DNA of 64,000 bases from an uncultured Treponema sp. (GTDB taxonomy: Bacteria > Spirochaetota > Spirochaetia > Treponematales > Treponemataceae). This document shows, one piece after another, positions 8,004-16,719 of the stretch (position 1 is the stretch's first letter; the number at the start of each line of letters is the position of its first letter). The position numbers and the translations under genes are program-made. The stretch lies in the NCBI GenBank assembly GCA_946411505.1, contig CAMKEG010000007.1, forward strand, positions 87,767 through 151,766, in the 5' to 3' direction. The notes beneath the pieces were generated by a model. It had not been told where the DNA came from. It did no database searches and saw only the letters and a list, made by a program, of their open reading frames with translations.

Positions 8004-9266
8004 ATGGAACCAACAGCAAGAAAAAAACAAGTATTGATTATAAACGCCGCTCCCATGCTCAGGGAATTTTTAAAGGAAAAATTTATTTCCGAAAATGTGA
8101 GCGTGGAATTGTCGGATGGCCGTTTGGATTCCGTTTCAAAAATGGTCCGCACTTTGCCGGACTTGATAATCATCGACGTTCAGAGTTCCTTTGACGAGAT
8201 AATGGACTTGCTTGAGCGCAAAATGACGGACCCCAACGCAAAAAGAATTCCGGTAATCGTTTCTGGGCCTGAGATGGAGCGGGCCGCGATTTCTTCCTTG
8301 GTTCAATACGGAGTCGTGAAATATTTTTCAAAGCCGATTAAGTTTGACGTTTTCTTTGAGGCGATTGGAAAAATAATCCGCGTCAACCTTTCTATGGACA
8401 CAACTCCTTGCGTCCTTGAAATTCACCACAACGGAAACATTGTTTTCATCGAAATCGCGCAAGGCTTGAACCGCGAAAAAATTTCTTTGCTAAAATATAA
8501 AATCAGCGAAATGATTGACAACTACAAAATAAAGGAGCCTAAAGTCATTGTGATGATGACAAACTTGCAGCTTTCTTTTGTGGATGGAATCAACGTCGAG
8601 CTTTTGCTTGACACAATCATCGCCGACAATCGCATTCAGCGCAGAAACATAAAGGTTCTGTCGCTGGACAATTTTATGGACGAGTTCATTGACGGCCACG
8701 CGGAGTATGTTGGCGTCAAAGTGATAAAGGATTTGACGACGGCGCTGGGGGCCTTGGTTGGAAAGTCCAACGGAGGCGAGGCCACCGACATTATCGCCGA
8801 CAGCATTCTTGCGGGCGACGACGACGAGACGACCGGCTTTGGCGACATTCGCTTTGGCGCGGAAGGCGGAGACGGCGCCTCCCTTAGTTCGGAAGGCAGC
8901 TTGTTGAACATAGCCATTGTTGACGACGATGAAGTTGTGCGGACAATACTTTCGCAGTCGTTTAGCTCCCTGGGCATCGCGGCGGAAGTCTTTGACAGCG
9001 GCGCCAAATTCGCGCAGGCCATTCAAAGCAAGGATTACGATTTGGCAGTCCTTGACATATTCATGCAAGGCGTTTCCGGCTTTGACATACTTAACCAATT
9101 GCGGTCAAGGGAAAAGTCGATTCCAGTAATCGTTTACTCTCAGGCTGTCCAGCGCGAATATGTCATTCAAGCCCTTAGCCTTGGCGCCAAAGGCTATCTT
9201 GCCAAGCCGCAAAAGCCGGAAGTGATTATCCGAAAAGCTATGGAAATTTTGCATGACAGAATCTGA
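8004..9266 (+). CDS. Two-REC response regulator with a STAS-like middle domain
   Basis: A 420-residue protein. Residues 8-125 form a REC-like domain that keeps the phospho-acceptor region (LIIIDVQ) and the lysine (YFSKPIK) but lacks the usual N-terminal acidic pair (LIINAAP instead). Residues about 135-250 (VLEIHHNGNIVFIEIAQ...) look like a STAS-type fold. Residues 300-420 are a canonical REC domain (IAIVDDDEVVR, LAVLDIFMQG, VIVYSQ, LAKPQKP). There is no DNA-binding or enzymatic output domain. The stop overlaps the next gene, a hybrid kinase, so the two form one signalling module. Confidence 0.85.
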   Translation: MEPTARKKQVLIINAAPMLREFLKEKFISENVSVELSDGRLDSVSKMVRTLPDLIIIDVQSSFDEIMDLLERKMTDPNAKRIPVIVSGPEMERAAISSLVQYGVVKYFSKPIKFDVFFEAIGKIIRVNLSMDTTPCVLEIHHNGNIVFIEIAQGLNREKISLLKYKISEMIDNYKIKEPKVIVMMTNLQLSFVDGINVELLLDTIIADNRIQRRNIKVLSLDNFMDEFIDGHAEYVGVKVIKDLTTALGALVGKSNGGEATDIIADSILAGDDDETTGFGDIRFGAEGGDGASLSSEGSLLNIAIVDDDEVVRTILSQSFSSLGIAAEVFDSGAKFAQAIQSKDYDLAVLDIFMQGVSGFDILNQLRSREKSIPVIVYSQAVQREYVIQALSLGAKGYLAKPQKPEVIIRKAMEILHDRI

Positions 9267-11277
9267 CGCGCCTCTTGAGGCTATTGCCACCGGAAGCCGC
9301 TTCCTATCCAGCACAGTTCACGAAATGCGCACGCCCATTCAGACTATAGTGGGCTCGCTTGAGCTTTTAAAGCTTACAAGTTTGGACAAGGAGCAGTTGG
9401 AGTATGTGCACCAAATGCAAGTGGGCGCGGAAACTCTGCTGGCCTTGGCAAACGACATCCTTGACTTTTCAAAAATTCGCTCGCAAAATTTTCAACTTGA
9501 AAACATCAGCTTCAACTTGATGGACGTTGTCGAGCGCGTGATGGACTCAATAAGCGCCGAAGCCTTCAACAAGGGCCTTGAGCTTGTGAGCGACGTTTAT
9601 CCCAACGTTCCAAAATACATCGTCGGCGATCCAACCCGCTTGCAGCAGATTTTGTTGAACATGGTCAAGAACGCGGTGAAGTTTACGGACAAGGGCTATG
9701 TGCACGCCATTGTGGAGCGGGGCGAGGGCGGATGCGTTCTTTTTAAGGTCGAGGACACCGGCATCGGAATTTCAAAAAGCGCGAGCAAAAAGCTTTTCAC
9801 CGACTTTTATCAGGCCGACACTTCGACTACAAGAAAGTACGGCGGAACGGGCTTGGGACTTTCAATTTGCAAGGCGCTTGTGGCCGCGATGAACGGAAAA
9901 ATCGGCGTCAACCAAAATCCCACCGGCGGCTCCGTGTTTTGGTTTTCAATTCCTTGCGTGGAAGCCAAGAGCGACAAGGCCACCCTTGAAAAGTACAGAA
10001 AAATTAGATTTCCCGAAAACACCCGCGCGCTTTTGGTGGACGACAATTTTTTGGCGCGCAAGTCCTTTGAGTCCAAGCTTAAGGATTTTGGCTTGTCCAA
10101 CGTGTCGCTCGCGCAAAGCGGCTTTGAGGCCCTGGACATGATGAAAGCCGCCGTGGCCCAGCAAAACCCCTTTACCATTGTGTTCATCGACATGCTCATG
10201 CCAAAGATGGACGGCTGGCGTCTTGCCAGCGAGATAAATTCCGACAAAAAAATAAACGACGCCAAGCTTTACTTGATTGTGCCAGAGGGGCAAATGGGGC
10301 AAGACGCCAAGATGCGCATGCTCAACTGGTTCAACGGATACATTTACAAGCCGATAAAAGTCAGAAAGCTTTTTGAGCTTTTGAACTTGACTTTCTCCGT
10401 TCCTATTGAGTTGAACGGCGACGAGCAAAACGCGGTTGACGAAGCGGCCATAAAGGTGAGCGACGAAAAAGTCGCGCAAGGCGTTTTGGCGCTCGTTGCG
10501 GAAGACCATCCCGTAAACAGAAAGTTGATTGTTGCCTTTCTTAAAAAGATGGGCGCGGAAGTTTTGGAGGCCGACGACGGAGAGAAGGCCGTGCGGCTTG
10601 CGAAGAAAAATCCAAAGACGGACATTGTGTTCATAGACTTGCAGATGCCGGTGATGAACGGCTTGGACGCCACAAAAATTTTAAGGCAAAACCATTACAA
10701 CGGCGTGATTGTCGCCTGCACGGCAAACCACACCAAAGAGGACGTCAAGACCTACAAGGCCGCCGGAATGAACGACGTTTTGGGAAAGCCCTATAAAAGC
10801 GACGACTTGAAAAAAATCATCGCAAAATGGAAAAGTTCCTTTGCCGCCAATCTTAAGCCTTCAAAATCCGCTTCAGGCGGGGAGGAGGCCGGGGCGAATG
10901 TTGTTTGGGACGTCGCTGATTTTGAAGACACTATTTCGGGCGACTGCAACTTGGGCGAACAGTTGGTTTTTGACTTTGAGGAGCAAACGGAAAAGTTGCT
11001 TTCGGAAATTCCCGGCATGATAAGGGAAAAAGATTTTGAAGGCTTGAGGCAAATAGGCCACACGCTAAAGGGAAGCGCCGCGACGATTTCCGCCAGGACA
11101 ATATGCCGTTGCGGCGGAGCCTTGAACAAAGCCGCCCATGAAAAAAACGTAAAAAAGCTTGACGCCGAATATAAAAGCCTTTGCAAGGAGTTTGAAAAAT
11201 TCCGCGCAAAGGCGGAAGAATGGAAAAAGGAGAAAGGCCTTGAAGACGAACTATCATACACACACGACTTTTTGTGA
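9253..11277 (+). CDS. Cytoplasmic hybrid histidine kinase (HisKA-HATPase-REC-REC-HPt)
   Basis: A 674-residue phosphorelay protein. HisKA with His23 in TVHEMRTPIQ; HATPase with N, G1 and G2 boxes (MVKNAVKF, VEDTGIGIS, GGTGLGLS) at 120-240; REC1 (LLVDDNFLARKS, IVFIDMLMPKMDGW) at 255-375; REC2 (LVAEDHPVNRK, IVFIDLQMPVMNG) at 415-530; HPt with HTLKGSAA near residue 595. Only 15 residues precede HisKA, so there is no sensor or membrane domain; input must come from a partner, probably the regulator encoded just upstream, whose gene it overlaps by 14 bp. Confidence 0.93.
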   Translation: MTESDAPLEAIATGSRFLSSTVHEMRTPIQTIVGSLELLKLTSLDKEQLEYVHQMQVGAETLLALANDILDFSKIRSQNFQLENISFNLMDVVERVMDSISAEAFNKGLELVSDVYPNVPKYIVGDPTRLQQILLNMVKNAVKFTDKGYVHAIVERGEGGCVLFKVEDTGIGISKSASKKLFTDFYQADTSTTRKYGGTGLGLSICKALVAAMNGKIGVNQNPTGGSVFWFSIPCVEAKSDKATLEKYRKIRFPENTRALLVDDNFLARKSFESKLKDFGLSNVSLAQSGFEALDMMKAAVAQQNPFTIVFIDMLMPKMDGWRLASEINSDKKINDAKLYLIVPEGQMGQDAKMRMLNWFNGYIYKPIKVRKLFELLNLTFSVPIELNGDEQNAVDEAAIKVSDEKVAQGVLALVAEDHPVNRKLIVAFLKKMGAEVLEADDGEKAVRLAKKNPKTDIVFIDLQMPVMNGLDATKILRQNHYNGVIVACTANHTKEDVKTYKAAGMNDVLGKPYKSDDLKKIIAKWKSSFAANLKPSKSASGGEEAGANVVWDVADFEDTISGDCNLGEQLVFDFEEQTEKLLSEIPGMIREKDFEGLRQIGHTLKGSAATISARTICRCGGALNKAAHEKNVKKLDAEYKSLCKEFEKFRAKAEEWKKEKGLEDELSYTHDFL

Positions 11278-12091
11278 CGGAAAAAATTCTCCGAGGGAAA
11301 TGATTGAAGAGGCTTTGAAAAAAAACTTTTCGATTTTGGGCTTTTCCTCCCACAGCGTCTATCCCCACGCCGCCGATTGGCACATGAGCGCGGCCAGCCA
11401 CCAAAAGTATTTTGACGAGATTCGTTCCCTGGCAAAAGAATATTCGGACAGGATAAAGATTTACGCCGGCCTTGAAGCCGACTACATTCCGCAATTTGCC
11501 TGCGACTTTGACTGGGCTTACAAACAATTCTCTCCTGATTATCTTATTGGCTCCGTTCACTATTTGACAAACGACAAAGGCTTCTTTACCGTTGACGACA
11601 AGCTGGAAAACGTGAAGGAGGGCTTGGAGCGCCTTTATTCCAACAACGGAAAAAAAGCGGTTTGCGAATACTTTGACCGGCAGCGGCAAATGGTTAAAAG
11701 CCAAAAAATCACGATTGTGGGGCACGCGGACCTTGTCAGAATAAGGAACGCCCAATTGAAATTTTTTGACGAGGGCGACTCTTGGTACAAAAAGGAACTT
11801 AGGGCGACCGCAAAGGCCTTCGCAAAGGCCGGCGTAGTCGTGGAAATAAACACCGGCGGCTTGGCAAGGGGCTCGATTGACGACGTTTACCCCAGCGCTG
11901 AATTTTTGGATTATTTAAGGCAAGAAGGCGCGCCGATAACTTTTTCAAGCGACGCGCATACGGCAAATTGTTTGGACTATGCCTTTGACCGCGCGGAACT
12001 TGCGGCGGTCAGGGCCGGCTATACGGAAGCCGCTTACTTTGAAGACGGCCAAATCAAGTTTTTCCAACTTGACGGCCGCCTAAAATATTAG
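11240..12091 (+). CDS. hisK: Histidinol-phosphatase, PHP family
   Basis: About 283 residues with PHP metal-binding motifs: TNYHTHTTFCDGKNSP at the very N-terminus, GFSSHS, GLEADY, GSVHYL, GHADL and FSSDAHTA near the end. It should hydrolyse L-histidinol phosphate in histidine synthesis. The frame is open to 11159, but a TTG at 11240 with AAGGAG at 11227-11232 places the PHP motif at the N-terminus as in the family, so I prefer it. It overlaps the kinase gene by 38 bp; no other his gene is nearby. Confidence 0.85.
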   Translation: MKTNYHTHTTFCDGKNSPREMIEEALKKNFSILGFSSHSVYPHAADWHMSAASHQKYFDEIRSLAKEYSDRIKIYAGLEADYIPQFACDFDWAYKQFSPDYLIGSVHYLTNDKGFFTVDDKLENVKEGLERLYSNNGKKAVCEYFDRQRQMVKSQKITIVGHADLVRIRNAQLKFFDEGDSWYKKELRATAKAFAKAGVVVEINTGGLARGSIDDVYPSAEFLDYLRQEGAPITFSSDAHTANCLDYAFDRAELAAVRAGYTEAAYFEDGQIKFFQLDGRLKY

Positions 12092-12465
12092 CGGCGCTTT
12101 TCGGCTTTTGACGCGCAGTTGATGCACATGAAGGCGTAGGGCAAGGCCTCAAGGCGAGCTTCGGGAATCGGCTTTCCGCACTGGAGGCAGAGGCCGTACT
12201 TTCCTTGCTGGATGCGAAGAAGCGCGTTGTTTATGAGCGTAAGGCGGTTGGCGTCCTGCGCGCCAAGCGAGTCCAACATATTGCGGTCAACGGCGTCCGA
12301 GGCCACGTCAATTTCGTCGCCAGACTCAACTTTGGAAACCAAATCCTTGAATTCGTTGTTCTGCGCCGCGAGGGCGTCCAAAATCAAGTTTCTCTGTTCA
12401 ATCAGTTTTTCCTTCATTTTTTTAATGAATGACTGTCTCAAAATTTTCCCCTTGTTGACAAACAT
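12088..12465 (-). CDS. dksA: DksA/TraR-type zinc-finger protein
   Basis: A 125-residue protein with a coiled-coil N-terminal two thirds and a C4 zinc finger CLQCGKPIPEARLEALP..CINC near the C-terminus. DksA-type proteins enter the RNA polymerase secondary channel and tune stable-RNA and stress promoters. No Shine-Dalgarno is visible before the ATG at 12465; ATG at 12417 is an alternative start. The gene is divergent from infA and ends in a 4-bp convergent overlap with the histidinol-phosphatase gene. Confidence 0.88.
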   Translation of the reverse strand: MFVNKGKILRQSFIKKMKEKLIEQRNLILDALAAQNNEFKDLVSKVESGDEIDVASDAVDRNMLDSLGAQDANRLTLINNALLRIQQGKYGLCLQCGKPIPEARLEALPYAFMCINCASKAEKRR

Positions 12466-12487
12466 GTTTATTTTAAGATACTATAAT
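12455..12487 (+). promoter_or_regulatory. infA promoter region
   Basis: TTGACA at 12455-12460 and TATAAT at 12482-12487 on the + strand. Their 21-bp spacing is too long for one promoter; TTGACA may work with GATACT (12477-12482, 16 bp), or the TATAAT may act with a weak -35. The divergent dksA start lies inside this region. Confidence 0.45.
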
Positions 12488-12530
12488 AGCGCATCTTGAA
12501 AAAAAATCAAGTGTTTTTTTAGGAGGAATC

Positions 12531-12749
12531 GTGGCAAAAGAAGAAGCTATTGAAGTTGAAGGCTTGGTAAAAGAAGCTTTGCCCAACACAATGTTCCGCG
12601 TTGAATTGAAAAACGGACACATCATCATGGCTCACCTTTCGGGAAAAATGCGCAAGCACTACATTAGGATTGTTCCCGGCGACAACGTGAAGGTTGAGCT
12701 TTCTCCCTACGATTTGGACAAGGGAAGAATCATTTTTAGACAAAGATAG
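12531..12749 (+). CDS. infA: Translation initiation factor IF-1
   Basis: A 72-residue protein with the whole IF-1 OB-fold: [35 protein letters not shown], and RIIFRQR at the end. IF-1 binds the ribosomal A site with IF-2 and IF-3. The start is GTG with AGGAGG 4 nt upstream. The dksA-infA-J-domain neighbourhood is a treponemal arrangement. Confidence 0.97.
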   Translation: MAKEEAIEVEGLVKEALPNTMFRVELKNGHIIMAHLSGKMRKHYIRIVPGDNVKVELSPYDLDKGRIIFRQR

Positions 12750-12751
12750 TT

Positions 12752-12778
12752 TTAAGGGCGCGTCCGGCTTTTGGCGCG
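12752..12778. terminator. Possible infA/J-domain-gene convergent terminator
   Basis: GGCGCG...CGCGCC inverted repeat around TCCGGCTTTTGG, between the convergent stops at 12749 and 12780, followed on the + side by a broken T-run (TATTGTTTTTTG) that already lies in the opposing gene. Plausible but not strong. Confidence 0.4.
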
Positions 12779-12779
12779 C

Positions 12780-13319
12780 CTATTGTTTTTTGTTTGGGCG
12801 GAACAAGGCTTTTAGCGCGACAACCGCTCCGCTAAAGCCGTTCACTACCGCCGCAAAGCTTAGAATTGGTCCGATTGGAAAAATAAACCACGAAAAACTG
12901 AACGACCAAAGCCCGATAAAAATTTGCAGGCCTTTCCAAATCAGCTTGCCCAGCGCCTCGCTCCTTGAAAGCGGAGCGGGGTCTTGGTTTGAGGAATAGT
13001 AATAATATCGCCGGCTTGAGTTTGCGTAGTTGGCCCATTCTTGGAATGGATCGTAGCTTTCGTATGAATTGTATTGCCGGTATGAACTTTGTCCGGCGCT
13101 CTCAAATGGGTTGAATCCGCCGGCGTCGTATTGCGCTTTTTTTGAAGGGTCGCCCAAAACTTCGTAGGCGGCGTTTATCTTCTTAAACATTTCTTCGGCG
13201 TTTTTGTCGCCCGGATTTCTGTCCGGATGATATTTAAAGGCGAGGTTTCTGTATGCTTTTTTAATTTCGTCTTGCGTCGCCGTTTTTGACACGCCAAGAA
13301 GCGCGTAGTAGTCGTCCAT
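12780..13319 (-). CDS. J-domain protein with C-terminal membrane segments
   Basis: A 179-residue protein. Residues 1-68 form a complete J-domain with the HPD motif ([11 protein letters not shown]), which would stimulate a DnaK ATPase. No G/F region, zinc fingers or substrate-binding domain of classic DnaJ follow; a tyrosine/serine-rich linker leads to two hydrophobic segments at about 130-170. It is therefore a membrane-anchored type III J-protein that probably recruits DnaK to the membrane. Confidence 0.88.
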   Translation of the reverse strand: MDDYYALLGVSKTATQDEIKKAYRNLAFKYHPDRNPGDKNAEEMFKKINAAYEVLGDPSKKAQYDAGGFNPFESAGQSSYRQYNSYESYDPFQEWANYANSSRRYYYYSSNQDPAPLSRSEALGKLIWKGLQIFIGLWSFSFSWFIFPIGPILSFAAVVNGFSGAVVALKALFRPNKKQ

Positions 13320-13337
13320 ATTTATATAATAATGAAA

Positions 13338-13733
13338 TTATTGGCGAATGACAACCCAAGTCGCGCCGCTTCCGCCGTGACATCTGTCGGCGTTTCCGCT
13401 GGCTCCCAAGCGGCTGTCATATTGGATGAATTTTTTTACGACGCTTCCCAAAACGCCTTCGCTGTCCGCGGAATGAAGTCCTTTTCCGTGTATTATCAAA
13501 ACTTTTTGCAAGCCCTTACGCCTTGAGTTTGCCACAAAAATGTCGAGCGCCTTCCACGCCTCCTCTTGCGTCATTCCGTGAAGGTCGATTGTGTCTTGGG
13601 GTTTTAGTTTTTGGACGTAGGAGGAACGGGCCAATTTTTTTTGAGTTTCATTTTTTTCAGCGGCCGCGTCCTTGTCTATTATTTTTGTTTTGCTTGAGGC
13701 TTCCCACTTGTCCAGAATGTCGCCGAAGTTCAT
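13338..13733 (-). CDS. Smr-domain protein
   Basis: A 131-residue protein; the C-terminal 85 residues are an Smr domain (TIDLHGMTQEEAWKALDIFV, VLIIHGKGLHS). Smr domains are nicking or RNA-cleaving endonucleases linked to MutS2-type recombination control and ribosome rescue. It overlaps the BatD-like gene by 4 bp and so is the last-but-one gene of the minus-strand Bat operon, probably by read-through rather than function. Confidence 0.88.
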   Translation of the reverse strand: MNFGDILDKWEASSKTKIIDKDAAAEKNETQKKLARSSYVQKLKPQDTIDLHGMTQEEAWKALDIFVANSRRKGLQKVLIIHGKGLHSADSEGVLGSVVKKFIQYDSRLGASGNADRCHGGSGATWVVIRQ

Positions 13734-15145
13734 TTTATGACCGCCAGATTTTCTTTTCTAATCCAGCCGCCGTTTTCATTGTAGACGATGTAATACCAGT
13801 TTTGAACTTCTTCTTTTATAAGGACGCGGCTTCCTCCGCTTACGGCTGTCTTTGTCATCGCGGAGTCTTCAGGAACGGGGCATATTTCGCCGCCGACAAT
13901 CACTCCGCGCCTTTGCATGACAGTGTTTGCGTCCAGCGCTGTTATAAAGATTGTCGCCAATGCCACAACGCCGACAAGGGCCGCCTCGAAACGTTTCTTT
14001 AACAACGCCAGAACAAGGGCCAGCGCCAGCAACGTTCCGTCAAGCCCAAGCAGCATGAGCAGAATTGTGGCTAGCGGCTCGTTTTCGGTGTTTTGCAGGC
14101 CGATTGCTTCTTCGGCCGCGATTCGTTCGGCGCGGATTTTGCTTGCGTTAAAGAAAGAGCGGCGCTCCATCGAGCGGAGTCTTGCCACTTCCGCGCAGTC
14201 AAAGGGGGAGACGATTTTCTTCTCGTTTTGTGTTTTGTCCGCCGCGTCTTCCGCCCAAGCGTAAGCGTAAACGGATTCGCTTTCGTCAGGAGCGGCGTTT
14301 TCGATTTTTTTGTCCTTGCCTTGGGACGTTATTGTCACAAGGCAGTCGGGCGTTGTCAAATAGACGGAGCGGCCAGAGTAGGCCACGGCCATCATTCTTA
14401 TTTCCGGAAGGGAAGTGGGGCCGGCGGTGAACGGCGTCCATTCAAAGTCCGCGACCGGAACTTTTCTGGTTGAAAATTCTGAGGCGCGTTCAGAAATGCT
14501 TTCCATGTTGTAGCGCTTTGTTTCCCTAAAGAGCGAGTCCTTTGGAATGTTCCACGCAAACTGCTGCGCTTGAATCGCGTATTGCAAGTAAAGTGTGAAG
14601 CGGACTGTTTTGTCCTTTTCCAAAGTGATTGACGGATTTTTTTTGTTGTCTTCCCCCACAAGAGTTCCGTTGTCAAACATCAGCGTCAGGCGCGGAAGAA
14701 TGGTCCTTGGATTTTCGTAAACCTCGACTTGCTTGAATTTTATTGAGTGGCGCCTGCCCTTTACATAAATTATCAGCGGAGGCATTTCCACAATTCCTGT
14801 CTTTCTAAAGGTGAACCACAGGTCGATTTCCGCGCCCATTCTTCCGTCCTCGGAAAGATAGTCGTTCTTTTTTGACGAGTTGAACACGACGCCTTCCGGG
14901 AAGTTAGGCAATTCTGTTTGGACGTCGTTGGGAAGCACCTGCGGAATTTTTAAGATGAATTGCGCTTCCTTGTTGGTGAAAAATATGTCGTCTTTTGGAA
15001 CAATCGTCAATTGCTCCGCGTCGGTCCGCGAGAAGTATTGCTTTTGGTCCGTTTGAGAAAACAAATCGCCGGCGCAAAGAAGCGAGAGCGCCGCTAGTAG
15101 TCCAGCGCCGAATTGCTTTTTTCTTTTGTTTGCTTGTTTTTCCAT
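13730..15145 (-). CDS. BatD-like periplasmic protein with SH3-like C-terminus
   Basis: A 471-residue protein with a signal peptide (residues 8-31, ...LLAALSLLCAGDLFSQ), two beta-sandwich-like repeats of the BatD/oxygen-tolerance type, two membrane helices at about 360-410 (ILLMLLGLDGTLLALALVL and ALVGVVALATIFITAL) and a C-terminal SH3-like segment (VLIKEEVQNWYYIVYNENGGW). It overlaps the BatB/C gene by 52 bp, an unusually long overlap. BatD belongs with VWA proteins BatA/BatB and MoxR in aerotolerance operons; molecular activity unknown. Confidence 0.72.
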   Translation of the reverse strand: MEKQANKRKKQFGAGLLAALSLLCAGDLFSQTDQKQYFSRTDAEQLTIVPKDDIFFTNKEAQFILKIPQVLPNDVQTELPNFPEGVVFNSSKKNDYLSEDGRMGAEIDLWFTFRKTGIVEMPPLIIYVKGRRHSIKFKQVEVYENPRTILPRLTLMFDNGTLVGEDNKKNPSITLEKDKTVRFTLYLQYAIQAQQFAWNIPKDSLFRETKRYNMESISERASEFSTRKVPVADFEWTPFTAGPTSLPEIRMMAVAYSGRSVYLTTPDCLVTITSQGKDKKIENAAPDESESVYAYAWAEDAADKTQNEKKIVSPFDCAEVARLRSMERRSFFNASKIRAERIAAEEAIGLQNTENEPLATILLMLLGLDGTLLALALVLALLKKRFEAALVGVVALATIFITALDANTVMQRRGVIVGGEICPVPEDSAMTKTAVSGGSRVLIKEEVQNWYYIVYNENGGWIRKENLAVIK

Positions 15146-16719
15146 TGTTGTTGGTCTTTCTCCCGTATTCTATTAAAGACAGATTTTTGCAAGTCAGACT
15201 CTTCTTGCGAGACTTCGCCCGCGCCGTTAAGCTGTCTTTCGCTTTCGTGGGCGCGCTGGACTTGTTGGTTTCTGGAAAGCTCCAGGTTGACTTTTGCCCT
15301 TACATTTGCGGGGTCAACCATAAGCGCGCTTTTAAAAAGTTCCACGGCCTTTTGGTAGTTTCCTTCGCGCTGCGCGATTATTCCCGAATTGTAGAAAGAG
15401 GCGAATTTTATTTTTTCCGGCGCGTTTCCGGAAAGCGAGTTGATTTTTTCCATCGCGGCGTTGTTTTCGTTTTGCATCAAATATGTGGCGGAAAGGCCGT
15501 AGAGCGCGTATTGCTTTATCAACTCGTTGCCGTTGTTTTCCGCGTCCGTCAGGCATTGGGAAAACCCAGCGATGGCCTCCGTGTAATCCTTTTGGTTCCA
15601 GTTCCAAACGGCGCCCAAAATCTTTTTTGACTCGTTGAATTCGTTTGAGCACGACACAAAGCTTGACGCGATTATGGAGACCGCGACCGCTTCCTTGAAT
15701 CCCATTATCGAAAATTCGCTGGCAAAAAAACTTAGCGCGAACAAAATTATTGCAAGCGTTATGAAAAGTTTGTGGCGGTCAATCGGCTGGACTTCGTACG
15801 CAAGAGCGGCGGCGCTTTCTCCGTCCGACTCGTTCAAGGAGGCCAAAACTTTTCTGGCCGACCCGATTTCCGTGGCGTCAACAAATTTTGCCGACGCGCC
15901 TTTTAGAAACCTGAATCCTTGTCCGCCCAAATTTTTTTTGTTGGCCTCGTTGACCGCTTCCTTAATTTTGCTTGAGCGCAAGGCGGTTCTTACAGGAGTC
16001 TTTCCGTCTCCGGCGATGATTTCAACTTCGCGTTCCTCGCCAAAGCCGATTATCACTACGCTGGCTCCTTTTCTTAAAGCCGAGTTCAAAGAGCTTTGCA
16101 ACGACGAGTCGGTTTCCTCGCCGTCGGTGAAAAACCAAATTATCGGGGATTTTGAAATTGTCCGTGGAAAAGACTTTAGCGCCGCGTTGATTCCGTTGCC
16201 CAAGGCGCTTCCTGCGGAAGTCATCATTTTTGGCGAAAGGTTTTTCAGCAAGGACTGGATTGACTCTTTGTCTTCCGTAAGTGGAACCGCAATCGCGCCG
16301 TCGCCCTTTGCGATTATGGCGCTTGTCGGAATTCCGTCCATCTTTTCCATCAATTGGGAGGCGTAGGCGGCCGCCGCTTCCATGCGGGTCAGCTTGTTGG
16401 GGCAGTCGCGGGCGGTCATGCTGTAAGAAATGTCAAAGACAAGGGCTACGGCGCTTCCGTTTTTTTGGACTGGCGTGGACACTGTTCCCCAAGAAAAGCC
16501 CGCCAAGGCAAAAACCAACATGCACCAAGCGGCGGAGCGCAAAAAAATTCTGGTGATTATTCTTTTTCTTATGTTCTTAAATTCTTGCGAGCTTCTTCGC
16601 TTGTTGCTTCTGTAAAGCGCCATGAATGTCTTTTTATAAATGAAGGCGCAGTAAAGCAGCGTGGGAACCAAAAGAAGGATGCCGTACAAGGCCCAAGGCC
16701 GCTCAATGGAAAAATTCAT
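15094..16719 (-). CDS. BatB-BatC fusion: membrane VWA domain plus TPR domain
   Basis: A 541-residue protein. Two N-terminal membrane helices, then a VWA domain (about 88-290) whose MIDAS begins DISYSM and continues with the FTDGEE motif; further helices near 315-355; then a lipoprotein-like segment (SFVSCSNEF) and TPR repeats (about 370-500), ending in a charged tail. In many bacteria BatB and BatC are separate genes; here they are one frame. Lies between BatA and the BatD-like gene with short overlaps, so the complex is made from one mRNA. Confidence 0.85.
   Translation of the reverse strand: MNFSIERPWALYGILLLVPTLLYCAFIYKKTFMALYRSNKRRSSQEFKNIRKRIITRIFLRSAAWCMLVFALAGFSWGTVSTPVQKNGSAVALVFDISYSMTARDCPNKLTRMEAAAAYASQLMEKMDGIPTSAIIAKGDGAIAVPLTEDKESIQSLLKNLSPKMMTSAGSALGNGINAALKSFPRTISKSPIIWFFTDGEETDSSLQSSLNSALRKGASVVIIGFGEEREVEIIAGDGKTPVRTALRSSKIKEAVNEANKKNLGGQGFRFLKGASAKFVDATEIGSARKVLASLNESDGESAAALAYEVQPIDRHKLFITLAIILFALSFFASEFSIMGFKEAVAVSIIASSFVSCSNEFNESKKILGAVWNWNQKDYTEAIAGFSQCLTDAENNGNELIKQYALYGLSATYLMQNENNAAMEKINSLSGNAPEKIKFASFYNSGIIAQREGNYQKAVELFKSALMVDPANVRAKVNLELSRNQQVQRAHESERQLNGAGEVSQEESDLQKSVFNRIREKDQQQWKNKQTKEKSNSALDY

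Noticed and set aside
7318..8004. Manganese riboswitch upstream of mntP
   Set aside because: mntP starts 11 bp after the DJ-1 stop, leaving no space, and the leader of the DJ-1 gene is too short.
11159..11239. Longer histidinol-phosphatase reading frame
   Set aside because: It would add a basic segment not seen in the family and no ribosome-binding site precedes it; the TTG at 11240 has one.
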